64,000 nucleotides of DNA from JAJRRS01 sp965230275. GTDB lineage: Bacteria; Planctomycetota; Phycisphaerae; Phycisphaerales; Phycisphaeraceae. The stretch covers positions 3,100,001 through 3,164,000 of the forward strand of contig CBDDKO010000002.1 of the NCBI GenBank assembly GCA_965230275.1, given 5' to 3'. Under the pieces are notes generated by a model. That model did not search any database and was not told the origin of the DNA. It was given only the letters and a program-made list of their open reading frames with translations. The translations under genes and the position numbers were made by a program. This document shows, piece after piece, positions 34,762 to 42,567 of this stretch (the first letter of the stretch is position 1; every line of letters begins with the position of its first letter).

Positions 34762-35250
34762 ATGACCGTAGACCAAGCCCATACCGAGCGTACCGGCAGG
34801 GTCACCCGACACCGGGTGTCGTTCACAACCTCGACCAGGGGCCGCAAACATATCCGCCCTGGACATCACGGCGGCGACGCTACCTCACCGCCCCCAGGTC
34901 GTGTGCCTCGGGTGTCACGTCTGCTGGCTCTTGCTATCCACTTCGAGCGACTCGTTAAGGAGGGCGTCGTGTCGGATTACGCTGAACTCGCCCGGCTAGG
35001 TTACGTCACACGGGCCCGCGTCTCGCAGGTGATGGCCCTCCGCTACCTGGCCCCGGATATCCAGGAGGCGATTCTCTCGTTGCCCCGAACGCTAAAAGGC
35101 AGAGACCCGATCCGCGAGCGGATGGTCAGGCCGATCGCCATGGAGCCCGGTTGGAGCAAACAGCGAGCTCAATGGTGCCGACTGGTGAAACAAGTCGGGA
35201 TAGAGTCCAAGTCGCCTGTAGATCAGCAGATGCGATCTTCTGCTTCATGA
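34762..35250 (+). CDS. HTH protein of the recombinase module
   Basis: 162 aa. The centre (SRLLALAIHFERLVKEG, then DYAELARLGYVTRARVSQVM, then APDIQEAILSLP) is the conserved core of a protein that follows planctomycete large serine recombinases. The second segment is a helix-turn-helix of ParB/KorB-like type. The N-terminal 55 residues are variable. AGGAG is embedded in the recombinase stop region just before the ATG. Probably DNA binding, as a directionality or regulatory factor. Confidence 0.75.
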   Translation: MTVDQAHTERTGRVTRHRVSFTTSTRGRKHIRPGHHGGDATSPPPGRVPRVSRLLALAIHFERLVKEGVVSDYAELARLGYVTRARVSQVMALRYLAPDIQEAILSLPRTLKGRDPIRERMVRPIAMEPGWSKQRAQWCRLVKQVGIESKSPVDQQMRSSAS

Positions 35251-35429
35251 TCGCGGCCCCAAATCACCATGAGATGAAGTCCGCCCCACTCGATAGACAA
35301 CTGCCGCTAACTAACACGAGGGGTGTGAAGACGACGACGCTGAATGGAAGTAAATGTCTGTGGAATACCCGTGCGGAGATGAAAAGGCAGACGGGCTTGT
35401 TATCATGGTCGTACAACCTTGCCCCCGGA

Positions 35430-35470
35430 AGCGCTCGGCTTGGCCCTACGGGTCGGCCGGGCGTTTTTTG
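35430..35470 (+). terminator. Rho-independent terminator
   Basis: A GC-rich imperfect hairpin (GCTCGGCTTGGCCC - TAC - GGGTCGGCCGGC) followed by six T. It closes the recombinase module. A CCCCCGGAAG motif (35423-35432) abuts its left side. Confidence 0.65.
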
Positions 35471-35519
35471 ATAGCAATCACATGCGCATATTGAAGACCG
35501 TAACAAGAGTACCGATCCG

Positions 35520-35951
35520 ATGGCAGAAAACGACACCCAATCGCAACGCCGTACATTCCAAGACGACATTACACGGGGACGCGAATTCGAAAGACGAGTC
35601 AAGGCTGATTGGAAGAACCTGAAAGATGGTGTCGCAAGATTTGAAGCTCCAACAAAGTACAAGGGTAAGAAGGGGCGTATTGACATATTGATAGAGGAAC
35701 TTGGCGACTATGTCTCGATCGTTGAGGTGAAGGCGACCGACTGGGATCGTGTGGCACCGCATCGGGTGAGGCCCAATGCGTTAAGGCATGCCAGGCAAAT
35801 TTGGAGATATATCGACAAGGAGGTTGATGAAGGTCAGGGCGTGTGCCCCGGCATCATATATCCATCGCCTCCAACTGATCTGAAGGTCAAACTACAGGTG
35901 GAAGAGATTTTGAACGACCGTGGCATACAGGTGGTGTGGCAAGACGAGTAA
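35520..35951 (+). CDS. PD-(D/E)XK nuclease-like protein
   Basis: 143 aa. KGRIDILIEE provides the Asp and YVSIVEVKATDWD the E-x-K of the restriction-endonuclease fold, preceded by a basic helical N-terminus (GREFERRVKADWK). The protein ends with a helix and a strand (GIQVVWQ). No partner methyltransferase is adjacent. It lies between the recombinase module and the subtilase-AAA pair, convergent with the latter, so it may be a separate defence or cargo gene. The ribosome binding site is weak. Confidence 0.75.
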   Translation: MAENDTQSQRRTFQDDITRGREFERRVKADWKNLKDGVARFEAPTKYKGKKGRIDILIEELGDYVSIVEVKATDWDRVAPHRVRPNALRHARQIWRYIDKEVDEGQGVCPGIIYPSPPTDLKVKLQVEEILNDRGIQVVWQDE

Positions 35952-36086
35952 TGGGGTTCGTGGTATAGGTTGGCCTTTAGCAGGTGCAGCTCCAGAGCGT
36001 AACTTTGTGTAAGCTGTAACGCCGTCCTTGACCCGCTCTTCACGGGCGGAAGAGGGCACAACTTGGAGGCAGTCACTGCTTGAGGG

Positions 36087-38312
36087 TTAGGCTTGTGCAC
36101 GGATCGGAATCTGAACGAGCGGTGTAAGCGGCTGGATCTGCGTCGCGTACCGACGCGAGATCTTGTCGTAGAGATCCTTAGCATTCTTGCAAGTCACGCT
36201 CACGACGAGGGCGTATCGCACCTTCTCGGCTGCTCCAGTCGGCGCGCCACCTTCGCGTGGGTTGTAGTGGATCGTGAAGGCGGGGTTCGATAGGCTGGCC
36301 GCGCGTTTGGTTCTCACGCGGTGCAATGTGGTTTCCCACTTGTGTGCGTCGTGCCGAAGCTCTTGTTCGTTGCTGAATTCCTTGAGCTGAAAATAAGGAT
36401 CCGACTTGATCTTCCCGGGTGTCTTCGATTCCGGGTCATAGCGCTTGTCGTGTGGAAAGAAAACTACATCCATACCAGCCCGCGTGTAGTTGCCTGGATG
36501 CGCTGCGTCAATCGGGGTCGCGTAGCACAGCGTTGTCTTGATCTCCACGTTGCCAGACAGGGCTTCGGTCGGCATTGGGATCAAAGCCTTTAGGTATTGC
36601 TTTGGCGTCAGTTCGCCTTGGTACACAATCCGCGCGGTTCCATCGGGACACGCGACGAACGATTCGAGATCCGAGGGCAACCGTCCCCAGCCGCACTCGG
36701 TCTTGCATATCCCACGGTCTTCCGTGGCATGAACAAGCAGTGCTTTGATGCCCATTGGCGTAAGTCGATCGCCGAAGTGGGCGCGGATACCCAACGCCAA
36801 ACGCAGCGCTGCCGGTGAGGCATAGCTCGTTCCGAGATCGCTGTCGCTCCTACTCGAGTTTGCCGCGTGCACGAAGTAAAACGGCGCCTGCTCGACGCCC
36901 CCGAACGCGAGCGCATCTGGTTTGACAAGGCCGGGGCTGCGCCCCGGTCCGGTCGACGAGTACCAAGCACGCGACCATTCTGAGTCAAGGCTATCTGCAG
37001 ACCCAATGGCCATCGCGTTCACACAGTCAGACGGCACCTGCACTCTGTCATACCTCAACTCACTATCCCTATGTCCGCCGTTTCCTGCGGCCACCGTGAC
37101 CAAGCGGTCGCCGTCAGAGAGCAGATCGTCGAGAACCGACGTCCACGTGTGTACCTCATCGTCGTCGATCGGGATCTCTGGCCCAATGCTGAGATTGATG
37201 AACTGATGCGAATTGCTCTGGATGACATCGCGTACACGTGCGAGCACATCGAAGAGATCCTCATCGCGCCCAGAGGTCTCGTCGAGCACACGGTAGTGGT
37301 CGATCTTCGCGTAGGGCACCGGAAGTGCAACATCGGGATGTACAGGCCCGAACAACAGCGCAGAGCTCACGTTCGAGCCGTGGCGCAAGTACTCCGGAAC
37401 AGTCGGGCCGACATCGCCGGCGTCGTGCGCGTCCATCCATCGGAACAACGGGGATCCTTCAGGGACGCCGCCATCGAATACCGCGGCTCGGAGCCCGGGA
37501 TCGACCGGTTCCGCATCAGGGAGCTCGCAAGAAAACGGCTTAGGCGTGACAGACCGGAGCATTGGGGCAACGGGACGCAGACTCGGCATCAGCCGGGCGA
37601 CACGAAGGAACGAGAACTGCCCGAGCTCGGGCAATTGATCACGTACGCCCCACATCGGTAGGAAGCAGAGCTGTCCTGCATATAATCGCCGATCAAAGTC
37701 GGGCTGCATACCGAGTCGTCTCGCATACGCACCGAACGCGTCGAGTACGAAATCGTTTGTTGGGCTGCAGTGAAGTGCGATCTCAAGTAGCGGCGCGTCA
37801 ACCGAATTGGGAATGGGTTGGATACGATCCTCGGACCGCGCAGCGCGAATATTCTCAATCTTTGCTAGATCGTCAGCCGCTCGGTCTCGCTCGGTCCACG
37901 CTCCAAGGCCTGATGCCCAATGTGTAAACGCGTCTCTGTCGCCCGCGACAAAGAGCGCCGTTGATTCGGATTCGGTTGGGTCACCCTTACGTGTCCACCG
38001 GTCGGGCGTCACCCGAACCGGACGGCTCCCGATCGCCTCAAGGCCCACTTCACGCAGCAGCTTTCCGGGGAATGCGGACTTCGACAGCGCTTGCGGGTGC
38101 AGCGTGATAACGGCGACCGCCTCGTTGTTTGGGCACGCATCATCGGGAAGATCGTCAAACTCTTGGGCAGCGTTCACGATGAGCGGTACGAGCCGCTCTC
38201 GTGCTTGTTCGACCGAGTACGGAAGCTCGGATTCCTGCCCACCTCCGGGCGGAGGTACCGGCTCCGTCAGGCGCTCACCGAATCCGAGCAGGAACTTCAG
38301 GTCTTTGGCCAT
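36087..38312 (-). CDS. Subtilisin-like (S8) serine protease
   Basis: 741 aa. The catalytic triad is complete: Asp280 (AVFDGG), His311 (LRHGSNV) and Ser496 in GTSYASP, with the oxyanion Asn in AAGNGG near 411. The 270-residue N-terminal part has no signal peptide, so it is a cytoplasmic protease, and the N-terminal region is probably a regulatory or substrate-recognition domain. A beta-rich C-terminal domain (about 540-741) follows. The gene starts 2 nt after the stop of the AAA+ gene; such AAA ATPase-subtilase pairs are recurrent in bacterial defence-type islands, where the ATPase is thought to control or feed the protease. Confidence 0.9.
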   Translation of the reverse strand: MAKDLKFLLGFGERLTEPVPPPGGGQESELPYSVEQARERLVPLIVNAAQEFDDLPDDACPNNEAVAVITLHPQALSKSAFPGKLLREVGLEAIGSRPVRVTPDRWTRKGDPTESESTALFVAGDRDAFTHWASGLGAWTERDRAADDLAKIENIRAARSEDRIQPIPNSVDAPLLEIALHCSPTNDFVLDAFGAYARRLGMQPDFDRRLYAGQLCFLPMWGVRDQLPELGQFSFLRVARLMPSLRPVAPMLRSVTPKPFSCELPDAEPVDPGLRAAVFDGGVPEGSPLFRWMDAHDAGDVGPTVPEYLRHGSNVSSALLFGPVHPDVALPVPYAKIDHYRVLDETSGRDEDLFDVLARVRDVIQSNSHQFINLSIGPEIPIDDDEVHTWTSVLDDLLSDGDRLVTVAAGNGGHRDSELRYDRVQVPSDCVNAMAIGSADSLDSEWSRAWYSSTGPGRSPGLVKPDALAFGGVEQAPFYFVHAANSSRSDSDLGTSYASPAALRLALGIRAHFGDRLTPMGIKALLVHATEDRGICKTECGWGRLPSDLESFVACPDGTARIVYQGELTPKQYLKALIPMPTEALSGNVEIKTTLCYATPIDAAHPGNYTRAGMDVVFFPHDKRYDPESKTPGKIKSDPYFQLKEFSNEQELRHDAHKWETTLHRVRTKRAASLSNPAFTIHYNPREGGAPTGAAEKVRYALVVSVTCKNAKDLYDKISRRYATQIQPLTPLVQIPIRAQA

Positions 38313-38314
38313 GA

Positions 38315-39424
38315 TTAGGTCTCCACGTTGCTATGTACTCGCTTGCGGATTGTGTCGCGGCTAACTCCCGTGATCTCGTGGGCCCGTCTTTGCGTGAGCG
38401 CGCCCGATGCCACCAGTTGAGCTGCGAATTCGATCCGATCTTGTTTGCTCATCTCACCGAGATGGCCGAGGACCATCGCCTCGAAATACTCGTCAATCTC
38501 TGAACTGGACAACGCTGCTGCGCGGCGTCCCTGAAGAACGGTGCGCTCGATCTCGCTGTACGAAGATCCACGGAGTGCGACCGCGAGAGATTCCAGCCAG
38601 GACTCGCTGAACGACTCATCCTTGAGAAACAGTCGAAGTGCACTGGTAATACCGTCGTGTTCGGGTAGCGAGAATTCGATTACACGCTCAAACCTGCGCC
38701 AAGCTGCGGGATCGAGTAGCTCTGCGTGATTCGTGGCCGCTAGCAACAACCCGTTCGAAGGCCAATCATCGATCTCCTGCAGTAGCACGGTGACGAGGCG
38801 TTTGAGCTCTCCCACTTCTGTGCCATCGTCGCGACGCTTTGCGATCGCATCGAACTCATCTAGGAGCAACACACACGGCGTTGCCTTGGCGTAGTCAAGC
38901 ACGTGTCGCACGTTGTTGCCTGTTCGTCCGAGGAAACTACTCATCACCGCCGACAGATCTAGAATAAGGAGAGGCAGGCCGAGCTGCTCGGCAATCCACT
39001 TCGCCGAGAGCGTCTTCCCAACACCGGGCGGCCCGGTGAAGATCGTCGTTCGCGTGGGCTCGAGACCACGTTCTTCCAAGGCGTCCCGGCTCTGGTGCTC
39101 GGTGACGATCGCCTGCAGATGCGTTTCAACCTGCTCGTTGTAGATCGGCGTAATATCCAGATGGACGGGCGACTCCACGCGCATGAGCTGCATGCGGGTA
39201 TCCAAATCTACTGGCAGAGCAGGTGCCTCGGCCCGTCGGATAGGTGACGAGCGAGTCGGAGCTTCCCGCAGGAGCTCCGAGAGCCCCTCAGAAGCCTCGG
39301 GAAGCGTGCCCTTGAGCTTCTTCGCCATCCTGCGGATGTGGAGTTGCACATCCTGAGGTCGGCCAGTGAGCGCAAGCCTTGCCAAATGGACTATTTGTGA
39401 TGATAAAATTTTACATTCTTCCAT
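38315..39424 (-). CDS. AAA+ ATPase, partner of the S8 protease
   Basis: 369 aa from the ATG at 39424 (AGGAG 5 nt upstream), preferred to the GTG two codons earlier. Walker A GPPGVGKT (131-138), Walker B CVLLLDEFD (184-192) and sensor 1 AATNH (229-233) make a standard CDC48/spastin-like AAA+ core. The first 85 residues are helical. The last 45 residues contain a helix-turn-helix-like GALTQRRAHEITGVSRDTIRKR, unusual for this ATPase class, which suggests DNA binding or autoregulation. Encoded directly upstream of the S8 protease gene in a two-gene operon. Confidence 0.88.
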   Translation of the reverse strand: MEECKILSSQIVHLARLALTGRPQDVQLHIRRMAKKLKGTLPEASEGLSELLREAPTRSSPIRRAEAPALPVDLDTRMQLMRVESPVHLDITPIYNEQVETHLQAIVTEHQSRDALEERGLEPTRTTIFTGPPGVGKTLSAKWIAEQLGLPLLILDLSAVMSSFLGRTGNNVRHVLDYAKATPCVLLLDEFDAIAKRRDDGTEVGELKRLVTVLLQEIDDWPSNGLLLAATNHAELLDPAAWRRFERVIEFSLPEHDGITSALRLFLKDESFSESWLESLAVALRGSSYSEIERTVLQGRRAAALSSSEIDEYFEAMVLGHLGEMSKQDRIEFAAQLVASGALTQRRAHEITGVSRDTIRKRVHSNVET

Positions 39425-39484
39425 ATACACTCCTATGACCTATTTACATGGTATAATCTAGTGGACTAAATTTCAAGCATATAC

Positions 39485-39514
39485 TTGACATATCGTCCAT
39501 GTGTGGCATAGGCT
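39485..39514 (+). promoter_or_regulatory. Possible sigma70-type promoter for the DUF2188 gene
   Basis: TTGACA at 39485-39490 with TAGGCT at 39509-39514, spacer 18 nt, about 40 nt before the ATG at 39556. The -35 is perfect, the -10 weak. Confidence 0.4.
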
Positions 39515-39555
39515 ACAATAAATCCCCAACCGCCCACAGGGCAAAGGAGCCACCT

Positions 39556-39792
39556 ATGGCCAAGGACAAGAACTATCACGTGGTCCCGCACAACGATGGC
39601 TGGGCAGTCCGTCGGGAGAACGCCTCACGCGTCTCATCCACTCACAGCACCCAGAAGGCCGCGATCAATGCGGGCAAGCCACTGGCTCAGAAGACTCAGG
39701 GCGAGCTACGGATTCACGGCCAGAATGGTCAGATTCGCGACACCGACTCGTACGGGAATGATCCGAAGTCGATCCGTGATACTAAGCACTGA
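39556..39792 (+). CDS. DUF2188-family protein
   Basis: 78 aa. The sequence KDKNYHVVPHNDGWAVRREN, ending in GELRIHGQNGQIRDTDSYG, is a full-length DUF2188 protein, a small beta-sheet protein of unknown function. AAGGAG precedes the ATG at 39556. It is transcribed away from the AAA-protease pair and is the last gene of the accessory region before the tRNA. Confidence 0.85.
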   Translation: MAKDKNYHVVPHNDGWAVRRENASRVSSTHSTQKAAINAGKPLAQKTQGELRIHGQNGQIRDTDSYGNDPKSIRDTKH

Positions 39793-40253
39793 CCTCGCAC
39801 CGTGGCGATGATGGCAATAATGGGCACTACTGCCATGACGCCGATGCTAGTTCGTTCAGTGGCTGCCTATGCGGGCCATCACCAAGCTTACGCAGATCAT
39901 GCCAACGAAACGCTCCCGGTGCTCGAAGAGGCATAGTGGCCGTTGCGCTCATGGCACCATCTCGGACTTGGGATTTCGCTCGGTAGCCGGAGCGAACTTG
40001 CCTGTTAACCACTTCGACAGGGAAAAACAGAGAGTCCGAGACTTCGGGCCGTTTTGTTCGGGGGTGTGGGCCGAACCCCCTGGGTTTGGTCCGGAGTATC
40101 GATCTCTGGGTATCGAACTGAGAGGTTGCGTTCGTTTCAAGGACGCGCCCTAACCCTTTACTGGCAGGGGGCTACGAAAAAACGCCCGGCCTTGAGTGGC
40201 GGGGCGTCTTTCGTTAACCGTTGTGTCGCCAATATTAGCGACTTTTCAGGAAG
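39793..40253. other. Non-coding stretch between DUF2188 gene and tRNA-Asn
   Basis: No credible gene. Short frames here lack ribosome binding sites and family resemblance. The right end has a hairpin (40182-40208) and then 40 nt to the tRNA 3' end. If the island integrated at the tRNA, the attachment core should lie here or overlap the tRNA. Confidence 0.5.
40182..40212 (+). terminator. Hairpin, probable terminator
   Basis: ACGCCC and GGGCGT arms flank a GC-rich loop and are followed by CTTTC, with an A-run on the other side. A weak bidirectional terminator lying between the island and the tRNA gene. Confidence 0.45.
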
Positions 40254-40325
40254 CTCCCCGGGCTGGACTCGAACCAGCAACCAAGTGATTAACAGTCACC
40301 TACTCTACCATTGAGCTACCGGGGA
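40254..40325 (-). tRNA. tRNA-Asn (anticodon GTT)
   Basis: The minus strand folds into a full cloverleaf: acceptor TCCCCGG/CCGGGGA, D arm GCTC/GAGT, anticodon stem GGTGA/TCACT with loop CTGTTAA (anticodon GTT), T arm GCTGG-TTCGAGT-CCAGC, discriminator G. CCA is not encoded. Its 3' end faces the accessory region, the usual orientation for an integration target. Confidence 0.95.
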
Positions 40326-40708
40326 ATCGGGATGTCGAGCCGTAAAGGTTAGCAAGTCTATCGGCCTTTTCAACCCGGGGGTTTGGGGCGGATCAGGGGG
40401 TGGGGGTTAGGGATTGGGGCTTGGGGGAGGGGGCGGATCGTCATCACATCCATAAACGTGCCAGTGGGATCGATAGCCGCCGTGTCGCACGTGGCGGAAG
40501 GGGGTGCCAACCTGTCCGGGCTTGTGAATCCGCCTTATGTGATCCAGGTGGGTCCAGTCTACTTCCGAGCCGGCTCCCCAAAGGGCGAGGCAGGGGGGCT
40601 GATCCCCGATCAGCGGGGCCTGGCGAGGCTCGATATCGGCCCATATGCCTGCTATACTGGAACGTTTATAACGCTGCGCCGGGGCCTGCCGGCGGCAAGG
40701 AAATGACC
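40326..40708. other. G-rich intergenic stretch
   Basis: Contains G-runs (around 40378-40435) that might form quadruplexes, and otherwise nothing I can identify. An open frame running from 40400 into the next gene lacks a ribosome binding site and its translation looks non-coding. Confidence 0.4.
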
Positions 40709-41470
40709 ATGGCGACGAGCTTTGGTGCTTTGTGCACCGACTTTTATATCAATCAGAAACTCGCGCTCAAGATGGACCTGCCCACCGAGCGGGACACCTT
40801 GCTGCACTTCTTCGACCAGGTCCGCAAGACCCAGCCGAGCATGACCCGCTTCCGCCGATACGACGGCGAGCTGAGCCTGGAATCCAGCCGGCGTGAGGCC
40901 GAGTACACCTGGCTGAGCCTCCAGCAGAACGCCATCCGCACAGGCCACGTCAACCCCGACGCGATGGAAGACGCCTACCGCTACCACCGCCGGATGCTCG
41001 AGATCGCCCCGTTCTACCTGACGCTGAGCCCGCTGGATATCGACTACGTCGAGCTGATGTTCGGCTTCGATATCGAGTGCAAGGAAGACCACGACGAGAT
41101 CGTCTACGAGGCCCTGTTCGCCGACTCGCCACTCGGCGGCCTGCTCAAGCCGACCGACGCGGCCGAGGGCGCCAAGGTGCTGGACGTCCAGCCCGTGTTC
41201 GGCCTGAACCTCGCCGAGGGCGGCTCGCTGCAAGGCTACTTCGAGGTCAAGACCCGCAGGCGTTCCCGCCGAGGTTCGGGCAAGCGCTACGCCCAGGAAC
41301 CGATCAGCCTGTTCGTGACCCTGCGCAACTACGCCCCGGTCGATAAACTCGACGACCTGAAGGATATCACCACCGCGCTGGGCCAGCGTGCCGAGGCGCT
41401 GGCGGCTGAACGTCTGATCCCGGACCTGCTGAACCCGATCGTGCAGCACATCTCGCCGAGCAGTCGGTGA
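40709..41470 (+). CDS. Conserved hypothetical protein, planctomycete type
   Basis: 253 aa. A cytoplasmic protein with many charged residues and no domain I can name. It begins MATSFGALCTDFYINQK and contains an acidic DIDYVELMFGFDIECKEDHDE stretch (here quoted across residues about 110-130) and a basic KTRRRSRRGSGKR loop. I prefer the ATG at 40709, 7 nt after AAGGA, to the ATG at 40703. High GC third positions and strong codon bias suggest a real, well-expressed chromosomal gene. Its position just right of the tRNA marks the return to core genome. Confidence 0.75.
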   Translation: MATSFGALCTDFYINQKLALKMDLPTERDTLLHFFDQVRKTQPSMTRFRRYDGELSLESSRREAEYTWLSLQQNAIRTGHVNPDAMEDAYRYHRRMLEIAPFYLTLSPLDIDYVELMFGFDIECKEDHDEIVYEALFADSPLGGLLKPTDAAEGAKVLDVQPVFGLNLAEGGSLQGYFEVKTRRRSRRGSGKRYAQEPISLFVTLRNYAPVDKLDDLKDITTALGQRAEALAAERLIPDLLNPIVQHISPSSR

Positions 41471-41521
41471 GGAGGGTGGTTGGTGGTTAGTTGAAGAGGT
41501 ATCCGCAGATTAAGGGGATTT

Positions 41522-41619
41522 CTGATTTCTAATTTCTGATTGCTAATGTGTCGCTGCGGTGCGCCTTGAGTTCATTGGGTGCTTGCCCTTCACATTAGCG
41601 ATTAGAGATTAGCAATCAG
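41522..41619. repeat. 29-bp imperfect inverted repeat
   Basis: Left arm 41522-41550 and right arm 41591-41619 are complementary at about 24 of 29 positions, with a 40-nt loop. Each arm is itself built of short GATT/CTAAT repeats. No T-run follows. It may be a mobile miniature element or a structured transcript. Confidence 0.6.
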
Positions 41620-41735
41620 CGATTCATTAAACACACGATGCTCCGGGGGCGATGGCGGCCACCGGGTCAGCGGGACCGGGTCGGGCCGGTGTGCCGTTGT
41701 TCCAATGCCAGCCGGGGCGCAGCGCTTGCAAGTCC

Positions 41736-41918
41736 CCCCGCCCCCGGAAGAGCCCACGTTTTAAAAACGTGGGCTTCGGGGAAGGAAGTTGTGCAGATGA
41801 AACCTGTCACAACTTCCGGGGGGGCAGCCCGTGAGTCCCGGTCCAATTAATCATCGGGAACTCAGTGAAAGTCAGACCCTCGCCGTCATGAGATTGTCAG
41901 CAGGCACGCCCCCGGAAG
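41736..41918. repeat. Cluster of CCCCCGGAAG-type motifs around a perfect palindrome
   Basis: CCCCCGCCCCCGGAAG ends at 41750 and is followed directly by a perfect palindrome, AGCCCACGTTTT-A-AAAACGTGGGCT (41751-41775). A reverse-oriented CTTCCGGGGG (41813-41822) and a further CCCCCGGAAG (41909-41918) follow. The palindrome resembles REP/IS200-type hairpins associated with Y1 transposases. Confidence 0.6.
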
Positions 41919-42567
41919 CTTCCCGATTCCCGGAAGTTGTCTCCGTGGTGGGTCTCCGGAGAAACGCGCGTCTCTACCTATGGTGAAGTGGTCACTTTTG
42001 TGCGCGCAGAATGTCCATTGTCGGAACAGGTTCTTGTCATGGCACTGAGTAAGATCGGCGGCTTGCCGATTGATGTCGTCAAGTTTTCATTGTTCTGTCT
42101 TAGTTAGTTGCATGTTGTAACCCGGCTAGCCTTACCACCGCATAGGAATCATTATGTCTACTTGACAAGATTTATTGCTGAAATACAAAGGCGGAGAACA
42201 CGCCGGCAACTCGGATGTAATAATTCAGTAAAACAGAAGAATGGTATTGACCTTTTAGTCAGGAGTGATAAGGTGAAGCCGTGAAAGTTGTGCGTTGACT
42301 TGACTACGTGAAGGGGGTGAAAGTTATAGCAATTTCCGGTTTACCCAGATCAGAGCGAATGGATGTGCGGGCTAAGCGTGCACATCGAAGTCATTTTGTA
42401 CAGACTTTGTCAGTATCCGTATCGCTTGAGTGTGTGCAAGACCGGTTCAGAGTAGATTGGGTCAGCATCGTAGACGTTACACCGCCTAGGAATCAACGGG
42501 CAAACTGCAGATGTCTGTGACTTATCAAGTAGTTGATTACGCAAACCAATTTCAGGGAGAAAGAGCC

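Larger units (their letters stand above)
1..40253. mobile_element. Accessory island abutting tRNA-Asn (left end outside window)
   Basis: This stretch holds phage-like, integrase, recombinase, ATPase-nuclease and defence-type genes and stops at the 3' end of a minus-strand tRNA-Asn, which is the classical attachment position for integrative elements. Housekeeping genes appear only to its right. It looks like a composite of several insertions: one tyrosine integrase (15.8-17.1 kb), one large serine recombinase (33.2-34.8 kb) and a tail-fibre gene at the left edge point to at least three sources. I could not find a second copy of the tRNA 3' end in the window, so the left boundary is unknown and the single-island reading is inference. 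Confidence 0.5.
41471..42567. other. Repeat-rich non-coding region
   Basis: About 1.1 kb without a convincing gene. It holds a 29-bp imperfect inverted repeat (41522-41619), a perfect 12-bp palindrome (41751-41775), three CCCCCGGAAG-type motifs (41741-41750, 41813-41825, 41909-41918) and, from about 41990 to 42560, lower-GC DNA in which I see nothing certain. Confidence 0.6.

Noticed and set aside
37071..37661. 196-codon plus-strand frame inside the protease gene
   Set aside because: Antisense to the S8 protease, which has a complete catalytic triad.
40400..40702. N-terminal extension of the hypothetical protein at 40709
   Set aside because: The extra 100 residues are Gly/Arg-rich non-coding-like translation, and AAGGA precedes the internal ATG.
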